The notes beneath the pieces were generated by a model. That model was not told the origin of the DNA and did no database searches. It saw only the letters and a program-made list of their open reading frames with translations. A stretch of DNA of 64,000 nt from Spongiimicrobium salis (lineage in GTDB: Bacteria; Bacteroidota; Bacteroidia; Flavobacteriales; Flavobacteriaceae). Both the position numbers and the translations under genes were made by a program. Positions 56,234-64,000 of this stretch are shown in pieces. Where the stretch lies: positions 68,736-132,735 of the forward strand of contig NZ_JBHEQA010000009.1 in the NCBI RefSeq assembly GCF_043678055.1, in the 5' to 3' direction. How positions within the stretch are numbered: the first letter of the stretch is position 1; every line of letters begins with the position of its first letter.

Positions 56234-59200
56234 ATGTCCAGAGAATCAAATTTAAACTTGCAAGAATTAAATGCGAATCAAAATATAATTACCCGTAATT
56301 ATTGGAAAAATCGTTTGGGGCAACTCGAATACCATTCATACATTACCCCTGACCTTTCCGCGCATTCAGCAACTGAAGACCCCTATGTTACGTACACATG
56401 TGAAATCCCAAAAAAAATCTTGGAAACCCTGGATGATATAGCCAGATCGGTAAAGGCCAAGCAGATGATAGTACTCGGAAGCTTTGGGATTTTTCTACAG
56501 AAATATTCCTCCCAGGATGAAATTCATGTCTTTTATCAACTACAACATAGTGAGAACAAAGGTGTACTTCCCTTTAAATTTCCTGCAATTTCCAAAAATA
56601 CATTTCCCCAGTATATGGAAAGTGTGAGCAGGCTTTTCATGGAAGATATGGAATATAGTGATTTCCCATTGACAAAAATCTTAGGGCAATCCCTGAAAAA
56701 TATTCAAGAACTTCCACAGCTTGGGATTTCCTTTAATGGACATGAGGGGTTATCCGACATGAAAACACTAAATCCAGAAGTTATCCTGTCTTTTGATTTG
56801 GATCATATGGATAAGATTCATTTTTTATATAGATCCAACGGGTATACCGAGGCTAAAATTGTTAAGACAATAGCATCTTTTTTTACGATACTGGAAAAAC
56901 TCTTTCAATACAGGGAAACAGAAATACGTCATTTGGAATTGATTTCAGAGGTTGAGAAAAAACGTATAATGGGAACGTTCAACAATACCAAAAGAACCTT
57001 TCCGCATACAAAAACCCTTATTCATTTATTCCAAGAACAAGTTGAACGTACTCCGGATAAGATAGCGATCCAATATAAGGGGGAAGTGATGTCCTATACA
57101 GAATTGGATGAAAAATCCAACCAGATCGCCAATTACCTGGTTTCAAATAAAATAATGCCCTCTTCCGTAATTGGTGTTCAAATGGATCGCTCGGCTTCCC
57201 TTATTCCAGTGATTTACGGTATTCTAAAGGCAGGCTGCGTTTATTTGCCTTTATCCAAGAATCACCCCCGAGAACGATTGGAATATACCCTAAAAGATAG
57301 CAAAGCCCATCTTATAATTACAGACGTTGTAAGAGAGGACAGTTTTATTAAAGGTTTCAAGTATTGTCATTTTGAAGAAATCAATGAAGATGACAATTCC
57401 AATATCTGCTTGGCAACTCCTACCGCTCTAGCCTATATTATTTATACTTCTGGCTCTACAGGAAAACCAAAAGGAACCCTTATCCGCCATCGTTCGGTAG
57501 TAAATAGAATTTATTGGATGCAAAAGGAGTACCAGTTAACCCCTCAAGATAGTATTTTGCAAAAAACACCTTTAGTGTTCGATGTTTCAATATGGGAGCT
57601 TTTCTGGTGGTCTATAGTAGGTGCCAAGTTAATTTTAGCGGCACCGAACGATGAAAAAAACCCCAAAGCACTATGCGATATTATTGATAACGAAGGCGTT
57701 AGTGTACTACATTTTGTGCCATCGATGTTAAATGTACTTATAGATTATCTTGTACAAAGCGCTCAAAAAAACAGACTACGATCAGTGAGGCACCTATTTG
57801 CAAGTGGGGAAGAATTAAAGGTAGAGGATGCAAGAAAGTTTATGGAGTACTGCCCCAAGGGACGGCTACACAATTTATATGGCCCAACGGAAGCTACTGT
57901 GGATGTTTCCTATCATGAAGTATTGAGAACAGAAAAATATAAAAAAATTCCCATTGGAAAACCTATATATAATACGCAATTGTATATAGTAAACCCCAAA
58001 TTACAACTTCAACCAATTGGTTTACCTGGGGAACTACTCATTGGCGGAGAAAACCTTGCCTTGGGATATTTGAATCAACAAAAACTTACAACAGAAAAAT
58101 TCATTGCCAATCCATGGGATCCAAAATCAAAACTATATAGAACGGGGGATATTGCAGCTTGGCTGCCCAATGGGGAAATAGAATTTTTAGGAAGAAAGGA
58201 CGATCAAGTAAAAATTAGGGGGAATAGGGTAGAATTACGAGAGATCGAACACGCGATCAATGGTTTTCAGGGCATTAAAAATGCCATTGTATTACCGAAA
58301 GAAGTAAATGGACAATTGCAATTGGTTGGTTTTCTTATCAAAGAAAATGATTTTTTTGAGGATGAATTAAAATCGTTCCTGACGGCTAAGATTCCAGATT
58401 ACATGTTGCCTTCCTATTTTATTGAAATAGAGAAACCACCTTTCACGGTCAATGGAAAACTCGATAAGAAAAAACTTTTGTCATTGGAACCAACCAATAC
58501 TTCCAAATATGTTGAGCCCAAGACTCCAGCAGAAATTGAGATGGCCCATCACTGGATGAAGATTTTGGATAAGAAAAAAATTGGAGTAGAGGATAATTTT
58601 TTTGCAATAGGAGGAGATTCTATTCTGGCAGTTCGGCTTTTAGGGCGTATACATAATGAAATGCAATTGGATTTTTCGGTAATCGATTTGTACGAAAACA
58701 ACACCATCACACAGTTGATTGCATTTATTGAGCGCACAGAGCGTGTTGAAAAAGATAGCAAATTCACGGAAGTTGAACGGGAATTGGCCCTATTTCAAGA
58801 GAATTACTTGAAACAATATCCAGACGATACTATAGAAGCAGTTTATCCCATGTGCGATATAGAGAAAGGAATGTGTTTCTTGCATAATTCCAGGCCAGAG
58901 GACACACTTTATTTTGAACAAATCATGATTCCTATTACCTACAAGGAAATGCATGTAAATGTTTTACAAAGTGCTTTGGATCTGTTGGTGAAAAAGCATG
59001 AGGTTTTTCGGATTGGGTTTAATTTGAACGAGTTTGCCCATGTCGTATACCGTGAAATACCCACTAAGATTACCTTCAATGACCTAACTGGAATTCCAAC
59101 CGCCGAACAAAAAGTTATTATTCAAGAAAACCTAGAGAAGAATAGAAAGGCACATTTTGATCTGAGTGCTAAGCCTATTTGGAGAATCATCTTATATCGA

Positions 59201-62200
59201 TTAAAGGAAGGACATCATGAAATTGTTTTTGAATACCATCATGCCTTGTTGGATGGATGGAGTATTGCTTCCTTCATCACAGAACTGAACAATACGTACA
59301 TAAACCTTCTTAAAGATCCCGCATTTAAACCCAAATTGCTAAAATCCAGTTATAAAGATTATATCAAAGAAGAACTTTTTCATAAAAAAGATGAAGCTAC
59401 CAGAGCGTTTTGGAAAAAAGAATTGCAAGGATTCAAAAAATTAAAGTTGAATACAAAAAGAATCAAGGAAAAAAGGTTCGAATCCGTGCGTGAGGTATAT
59501 CCTGCACAATTACTAAAAAATCTTAAAACTATTGAAAAGGAACGGCATGTAACCGTTAAAACTTTAATTCTTTCTGCGTATATCAATACAATGAGAATAC
59601 TCTCGGGGCAAAGAGATATCCTCATTGGAGTGGTGACTTTTTCAAGGCCTTTAAAACAAGATGGTGATAAAATGCTAGGTTGTTTTTTGAATACCATTCC
59701 CTTTAGAATCCAACTTCCAGAGGTGTTGACTTGGAATGAATTGATTGCACTCGTTGACAAGAAGTTTCTTGAAATTAAAAAATATGACCACTTGTCCCTT
59801 TTTGAAATCAATCAAGCTATTGGTGCGGTGACCCATGAAGGAAATCCCCTATTTGATACCGCTTTTAATGTAATCAATTGGCATATAATGAAAGAAATGG
59901 AGACCGAAGAAACGATCAAGGAAGAATTGGATAGATTGGACTTTGACGTCTTTTTACGAGGGAACACTTTTTTTGATGCCAACTTCAATATTAATGAAGA
60001 AAGAATATTGTGTATGCATGAGTACTCCTCCCCTTTTATGACAAAGGAGTCATACGAAGTATTCAATGCCATCTTTTTATCTTCCTTGGGCGAGATCATA
60101 GCGAATTCCGAAAGTAGTATCAAAACGGATCAAACATTTTGGGAGGGAGAGAAAACAGAAGTGTTTAACCAATTGAGAACAGATAATAAGGTTGCAAAGG
60201 CCTATAGACAGGCACCCGTAGCATTATCTGCAAGACAACAGGAGATTTGGAAAATGACTTCTGCCGAAAAGACAAAGGGAGAGCATATTTCAATGACTTT
60301 TGATATCACGGGAGAATTCAAATTGGATATTTTCAAAGAAAGCTTACAGGAAACCTATGCCATGCACTCCGTTTTAAGAACCGTTCTAGTCAAAGAAGGG
60401 AAAGTCATGTCTCAGCGTATTTTGGGTATGAAAGACTTTGTTTTGGATTTCGAGCAAGTGCAAAAATTTGATGAAAAGGCACTGGCCCAAATCAGTAATG
60501 AGGTGTTTGATATGGATAAAAACCTCACAAGGATACGCATTGTAGAACAATCTAAGAACAAACATAAATTATATGTAATTGCCCATAGATTGTTGTTGGA
60601 TTATCCGTCAATGGTTCAAATCATACAGACCGTATTATTCAAGTATCAACAACTTTTAGATGAAAATGTAGGTATGGATATCAAAAAAGAAACAGTGTCT
60701 TTTCAGGACTATGCCAATTGGGAATCAGAATCGCTAAACAGGCTGGCCCCAATTTTACTCAACTATTGGAAAAGAAATCTGGAAGGTTTGAAGGCATTGG
60801 AAATGCCCACTGATCATACTAAAGATAGAGCATTGGCCTACAAGGAGGGCATTGTCACATCGAGATTGTCGCCTAATCTAATACATCGTATTAGGAACTT
60901 TAGCGGAAGGGATAATGCAAAGACGGAATTGGTATTGCTTGCCGCGTTCAAAGTTTTACTCTATAAGTATGTAGGGCATAGTGAAGTAGTTCTTGGTTGT
61001 AATACGAATACTAGAATTATTGATGAGATGCAGAATAGTATAGGTCCATGGGAAAATATCATGACACTGAGAAGTACTATTGACCCAGAGATGACGTTCA
61101 ATGAGTATTTTGTTGAACTCGAACGTATACGGGGGAAAAGTCTTGATCATAGAATGATGCCAATAAATGCATTGGTGGAAGAATATACTATAGAAGAAGA
61201 AATCCCTCAAAAAGAATTATTTAACCTTCTCTTTCAATACGAAAATAAAACTGTTGAAACGCTAAAGTCAAGTCAACTAGAAATCATTCTTTCAGATTTC
61301 AATCTAAGATATGGGGATTATGATATTCAAATAGTTTTTTGTGAAAATTCAGAAGACTTGGACGTTAAGGTGTGGTTCAATGAAACCTATTTCGAAAGCG
61401 AAACCATAGAAGCTTTGTTAAGACATTACAATATCTTGATTCAGAATCTAATCAATGACCCTAATGTTTCCTTATCTGAAATAGATATGGTAAGTAAAAG
61501 TGAGGAACAAGAATTATTGCGGCATCTTGATTTTTCGAAAGTTAATTACCCAAGGGAAAAAACGGTGGTATCCCTTTTTCAGGAGCAGGTTGTTAAAAAT
61601 CCGAATAAAGAAGCGGTCAAATGCGGTGATGAAGTGCTTACTTATGGGGAATTGGACAAGAGATCAAATCAAGTGGCCAGATTACTTTTTGAACAAGGTG
61701 TTCGTAAGGAAAGTCTAGTTATGTTGCTTTTGGATCGCTCTATTGAAACCATAATCGGGATAATGGGAATTTTAAAAGCGGGAGGAGCATACTTGCCCGT
61801 AGATGTGGAGTATCCTGAAGAAAGGATACAATACATGATTAAAGATAGTCAGAGTAAATTTATGTTGTCTAGTAAAGATATTTCATGCTCTAATTACGCT
61901 ATTGCGATCCTTCACATCGAAGCTGCATTGGAAGAATCCTCTGCAGCCTTTACGCCTAATGAAAAAATTAGCCCCTCCAATCTTTGTTATGTTTTATATA
62001 CATCAGGAACTACAGGAAACCCTAAAGGGGCAATGATAGAGCATAGGAACGTTGTTCGATTGTTCTTTAATGATGAATTTCAATTTGATTTAGATGAAAG
62101 GGATGTATGGACAATGTTCCATAGTCCATGTTTTGATTTTAGTGTCTGGGAAATGTATGGCGCCCTATTGAATGGAGGGAAATTGATTGTAATTCCTAAA

Positions 62201-63355
62201 TCTTTGGCCATGGATACCAGGGCATATATAGATGTACTGATCCGCGAGAAAGTTACAATATTGAATCAAACGCCAAGTGCTCTTCAAAATCTTGTACAGC
62301 TTGAAAATGAATCGGAGAACTGCGAATTGAGATTGAAATATGTCTTTGTTGGTGGAGAAGCAGTACAACCGATCCTGTTTAAGGATTGGAAATTGAGGTA
62401 TCCTAATGTTAAGTTAGTAATCCTGTATGGTATTACGGAAACAACTGTCATTGTAAGTGGCAAAGAACTCGGGAACTATGAAATTGAGAATGACATCAGT
62501 AATATCGGAAAGACACTCCCAACGATTTCTGGAATTGTCTTGGACAAGAACAAAAAACTGGTGCCAAATGGAGTTATCGGAGAGTTGTATGTTGGGGGGA
62601 GTGGAATAGGAAGAGGGTATCTTGGTAAAAAAGAGCTGACGAAGGAAAGGTTTATAGAGCATCCGTATGATTCCAATGAAATACTGTACAAAACGGGTGA
62701 TTTGGTTCGCGTAAGGAACTCGGGAGATATGGAGTATAAAGGACGAATCGATCATCAAGTCCAGTTGAGAGGCTTTCGTATTGAATTGGGTGAAATTGAA
62801 AATGTATTGCTGAATTATGACAAGGTTCATCAAGCAGTAGTATTTCCAGAAAAGAGATCCAGTGGAATGTATCTGCTATGCTACTATACCGCTGAAAAAG
62901 CAATAGAAATAGAAGAGCTCCAAGCGCATTTAGCGCAACATCTTCCAGATTATATGATTCCAGGGCATTTCTGTTATTTGAATAGTTTTCCATTGACGAC
63001 CAGTGGAAAAATTAATAAAGAAAAACTCCCCAAAATCAAGTTTGAAGAAAATCAAGAATTAGTTCCACCCGAAAGTGAACTTGAAAAAAAATTGGCACTG
63101 CTATGGTCCAATGTACTTGAAATGGATATAGCACATATTGGAATAACACAAAGTTTCTTTGAAATAGGAGGACATTCCTTAAGTGCAATGAATCTGATAG
63201 GTAAAATTCAAAAGATTTTTGGAATAAAGTTATCTCTTCAGGATTTTTTTAGTAGGCCTACAATAAAATTTATTGTATCGCAAATTGAACTTGGTTCTTG
63301 GTTAAGGAACAAGGAAAAAAAGGAAACTTCTTCTAAAAGAACAATAAAAATATAG
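56234..63355 (+). CDS. NRPS: half C-A(Ser)-PCP-C-degenerate C-A(Thr-like)-PCP
   Basis: The 2373-residue protein begins with only the C-terminal lobe of a condensation domain (about 1-245; it starts at the 'YWKNRL' helix and has no HHxxxDG). A1: YTSGSTGKPKG near 404, pocket DVWHFSLVDK, the Ser code as in EntF. PCP: GGDSI near 793. C: YHHALLDGWS near 1002, with the opening VYPMCDIEKGM that resembles DCL-type domains although no epimerase precedes it. A second condensation-fold domain (about 1310-1740) follows directly, with AHRLLLDYPS near 1449 in place of HHxxxDG, so it is probably not catalytic. A2: YTSGTTGNPKG near 1922, pocket DFWNFGLVIK, near the Thr code DFWNIGMVHK. PCP: GGHSL near 2312. 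The next gene starts 1 bp after the stop. Confidence 0.92.
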   Translation: MSRESNLNLQELNANQNIITRNYWKNRLGQLEYHSYITPDLSAHSATEDPYVTYTCEIPKKILETLDDIARSVKAKQMIVLGSFGIFLQKYSSQDEIHVFYQLQHSENKGVLPFKFPAISKNTFPQYMESVSRLFMEDMEYSDFPLTKILGQSLKNIQELPQLGISFNGHEGLSDMKTLNPEVILSFDLDHMDKIHFLYRSNGYTEAKIVKTIASFFTILEKLFQYRETEIRHLELISEVEKKRIMGTFNNTKRTFPHTKTLIHLFQEQVERTPDKIAIQYKGEVMSYTELDEKSNQIANYLVSNKIMPSSVIGVQMDRSASLIPVIYGILKAGCVYLPLSKNHPRERLEYTLKDSKAHLIITDVVREDSFIKGFKYCHFEEINEDDNSNICLATPTALAYIIYTSGSTGKPKGTLIRHRSVVNRIYWMQKEYQLTPQDSILQKTPLVFDVSIWELFWWSIVGAKLILAAPNDEKNPKALCDIIDNEGVSVLHFVPSMLNVLIDYLVQSAQKNRLRSVRHLFASGEELKVEDARKFMEYCPKGRLHNLYGPTEATVDVSYHEVLRTEKYKKIPIGKPIYNTQLYIVNPKLQLQPIGLPGELLIGGENLALGYLNQQKLTTEKFIANPWDPKSKLYRTGDIAAWLPNGEIEFLGRKDDQVKIRGNRVELREIEHAINGFQGIKNAIVLPKEVNGQLQLVGFLIKENDFFEDELKSFLTAKIPDYMLPSYFIEIEKPPFTVNGKLDKKKLLSLEPTNTSKYVEPKTPAEIEMAHHWMKILDKKKIGVEDNFFAIGGDSILAVRLLGRIHNEMQLDFSVIDLYENNTITQLIAFIERTERVEKDSKFTEVERELALFQENYLKQYPDDTIEAVYPMCDIEKGMCFLHNSRPEDTLYFEQIMIPITYKEMHVNVLQSALDLLVKKHEVFRIGFNLNEFAHVVYREIPTKITFNDLTGIPTAEQKVIIQENLEKNRKAHFDLSAKPIWRIILYRLKEGHHEIVFEYHHALLDGWSIASFITELNNTYINLLKDPAFKPKLLKSSYKDYIKEELFHKKDEATRAFWKKELQGFKKLKLNTKRIKEKRFESVREVYPAQLLKNLKTIEKERHVTVKTLILSAYINTMRILSGQRDILIGVVTFSRPLKQDGDKMLGCFLNTIPFRIQLPEVLTWNELIALVDKKFLEIKKYDHLSLFEINQAIGAVTHEGNPLFDTAFNVINWHIMKEMETEETIKEELDRLDFDVFLRGNTFFDANFNINEERILCMHEYSSPFMTKESYEVFNAIFLSSLGEIIANSESSIKTDQTFWEGEKTEVFNQLRTDNKVAKAYRQAPVALSARQQEIWKMTSAEKTKGEHISMTFDITGEFKLDIFKESLQETYAMHSVLRTVLVKEGKVMSQRILGMKDFVLDFEQVQKFDEKALAQISNEVFDMDKNLTRIRIVEQSKNKHKLYVIAHRLLLDYPSMVQIIQTVLFKYQQLLDENVGMDIKKETVSFQDYANWESESLNRLAPILLNYWKRNLEGLKALEMPTDHTKDRALAYKEGIVTSRLSPNLIHRIRNFSGRDNAKTELVLLAAFKVLLYKYVGHSEVVLGCNTNTRIIDEMQNSIGPWENIMTLRSTIDPEMTFNEYFVELERIRGKSLDHRMMPINALVEEYTIEEEIPQKELFNLLFQYENKTVETLKSSQLEIILSDFNLRYGDYDIQIVFCENSEDLDVKVWFNETYFESETIEALLRHYNILIQNLINDPNVSLSEIDMVSKSEEQELLRHLDFSKVNYPREKTVVSLFQEQVVKNPNKEAVKCGDEVLTYGELDKRSNQVARLLFEQGVRKESLVMLLLDRSIETIIGIMGILKAGGAYLPVDVEYPEERIQYMIKDSQSKFMLSSKDISCSNYAIAILHIEAALEESSAAFTPNEKISPSNLCYVLYTSGTTGNPKGAMIEHRNVVRLFFNDEFQFDLDERDVWTMFHSPCFDFSVWEMYGALLNGGKLIVIPKSLAMDTRAYIDVLIREKVTILNQTPSALQNLVQLENESENCELRLKYVFVGGEAVQPILFKDWKLRYPNVKLVILYGITETTVIVSGKELGNYEIENDISNIGKTLPTISGIVLDKNKKLVPNGVIGELYVGGSGIGRGYLGKKELTKERFIEHPYDSNEILYKTGDLVRVRNSGDMEYKGRIDHQVQLRGFRIELGEIENVLLNYDKVHQAVVFPEKRSSGMYLLCYYTAEKAIEIEELQAHLAQHLPDYMIPGHFCYLNSFPLTTSGKINKEKLPKIKFEENQELVPPESELEKKLALLWSNVLEMDIAHIGITQSFFEIGGHSLSAMNLIGKIQKIFGIKLSLQDFFSRPTIKFIVSQIELGSWLRNKEKKETSSKRTIKI

Positions 63356-63356
63356 T

Positions 63357-64000
63357 ATGGAAGAGCTCGTATATAAATTAAGAAAGCATAATGTGGATAT
63401 TACGCTTGTCGAAGACCAATTGGAATTACATATCCCCAATGATTTTGATGCTGAAGATATTCTGGAAGAAGTCAAGAAGAATAAGGAAGCCCTTCTTTTA
63501 TTTTTAAGGAAACAAGAGGTGAAAACGGGCCTTCCCCGGATATCGCGGGCACCGGATCGGGATCTCCATCCGCTCTCCTCGGCCCAGAAGCGGTTGTACT
63601 TCCTCCACGAGCTGGACCCTATGTCGCTGGGCTACAACATGCCGCACTGCTATGATCTGCGGGGCGATCTTGACGCGGGGCTTTTGGAGTCTTCGCTGTC
63701 GCTTCTGGCGTCCCGCCACGAGAGCCTTCGCACGCGTATCGTCGATCGGGGCGGGGAGGCGTTCCAGGAGGTGCTCCCGGAGGCGGACTTCTCTTTGGAG
63801 CGCTTCGATGCGGCCACCGCTGATGATGTGGAGGGGATCGTTGGGGGCTTCGTACGTCCCTTCGACCTTGGCTCGGCGCCGCTCTTCCGCGCGGGACTGG
63901 TCCGTGTCTCGCAGGGGCACCACGTGCTGATGTTCGACATCCACCATATCGTTACGGACGGGATCTCGCAGGGGATCCTTGTGGGGGACTTCCTGAAGCT
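63357..64000 (+). CDS. NRPS, N-terminal part: TubC-like docking domain and condensation domain (runs off the right edge)
   Basis: An open frame starts at the ATG at 63357, one base after the previous stop, and continues to the window end (214 complete codons). Residues 1 to about 53 (MEELVYKLRKHNVDITLVED, then KKNKEALLLFLRKQE) resemble the TubC docking domain seen in the NRPS at 38776. A condensation domain follows: HPLSSAQKRLYFLHELDPMS near 70 and the active-site motif HHIVTDG near 196. Up to about 63515 the DNA is A/T-rich like the rest of the cluster; beyond that it is strongly G/C-rich with G/C-ending codons, yet the frame and the domain run through unbroken. Confidence 0.9.
   Translation, partial: MEELVYKLRKHNVDITLVEDQLELHIPNDFDAEDILEEVKKNKEALLLFLRKQEVKTGLPRISRAPDRDLHPLSSAQKRLYFLHELDPMSLGYNMPHCYDLRGDLDAGLLESSLSLLASRHESLRTRIVDRGGEAFQEVLPEADFSLERFDAATADDVEGIVGGFVRPFDLGSAPLFRAGLVRVSQGHHVLMFDIHHIVTDGISQGILVGDFLK
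63520..64000. other. Abrupt high-GC segment inside the last NRPS gene
   Basis: A hand count gives 41 of 120 G+C (34%) at 63361-63480 and 155 of 240 (65%) at 63541-63780. The switch occurs within about 20 bp near 63515-63530, at the linker between the docking and condensation domains, and persists to the window end. Third codon positions change from mostly A/T to mostly G/C. Recombination with a high-GC relative is the simplest biological reading; an assembly join must be excluded. Confidence 0.85.

Noticed and set aside
47890..63355. Thioesterase or reductase release domain
   Set aside because: None of the megasynthases ends in a GxSxG hydrolase or an NAD(P)-binding reductase domain; each ends in C, E or PCP. 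Release must be encoded beyond the window.
63504..63947. Open frames on the minus strand and a second plus-strand frame in the high-GC segment
   Set aside because: High GC makes stop codons rare in all frames. The in-frame continuation of the gene at 63357 gives a clear condensation domain, which explains the region.
1..64000. Insertion sequences, transposases, CRISPR arrays, phage genes, attachment sites
   Set aside because: No transposase or integrase reading frame, no regularly spaced direct repeats and no terminal inverted repeats with flanking duplications were found, even near the 63520 junction.

Overview
The window reads as a chromosome segment of a Flavobacteriia-type Bacteroidota. 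The evidence is: several promoters of the form TTG-N19-TATATTTG; AT-rich intergenic DNA; DnaE with an N-terminal proofreading exonuclease domain; S16 with a long acidic/alanine tail; and an FtsX-type permease behind a sigma-54 promoter. I cannot name the genus.

Positions 1-8800 are housekeeping. On the minus strand are rpsP, rimM, a tRNA1(Val) methyltransferase and the start of an acyl-CoA (glutaryl-CoA-like) dehydrogenase. On the plus strand are dnaE, trxA with a strong terminator, a DUF58 protein and tRNA-Asp(GTC). A minus-strand DmpA-type P1 peptidase (8918-10018) and a 930-bp gene-free stretch form the border.

From 10949 to the right edge lies one large NRPS/type I PKS cluster, all on the plus strand and cut off by the window end. 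In gene order the line is: FAAL-ACP-C-A(Asn)-PCP-E; KS-AT-KR-ACP-C-A(aromatic?)-PCP-E-C-A(Lys/Orn-like)-PCP; KS-AT-ACP-C-A(Gly)-PCP; docking-C-A(Asn)-PCP-E-C-A(Ser)-PCP-C; A(unknown)-PCP-C; half C-A(Ser)-PCP-C-degenerate C-A(Thr-like)-PCP; docking-C (partial). Specificities were read by hand from the ten pocket residues. If the line is colinear, the product starts as acyl-D-Asn, continues with a hydroxylated two-carbon unit, a D-aromatic residue, a basic residue, a keto two-carbon unit, Gly, D-Asn, Ser, an unassigned residue, Ser and a Thr-like residue, and then runs past the window. No thioesterase is visible.

Three tailoring or supply genes sit between two halves of one split module (47952-52829): a GT9 glycosyltransferase, a CmlA-type di-iron beta-hydroxylase and a glutamine-dependent asparagine synthetase. 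Together they suggest Asn supply, beta-hydroxylation of a carrier-bound residue and possibly glycosylation of that hydroxyl. An FtsX-type permease with its own sigma-54 promoter lies between the first two megasynthases.

The most unusual signals are the acyl-D-Asn start module (the form used for prodrug leaders in colibactin-like systems), the split module with its inserted genes, the tandem C/degenerate-C pair, and an abrupt rise from about 34% to about 65% GC inside the last gene near 63520 without loss of reading frame.
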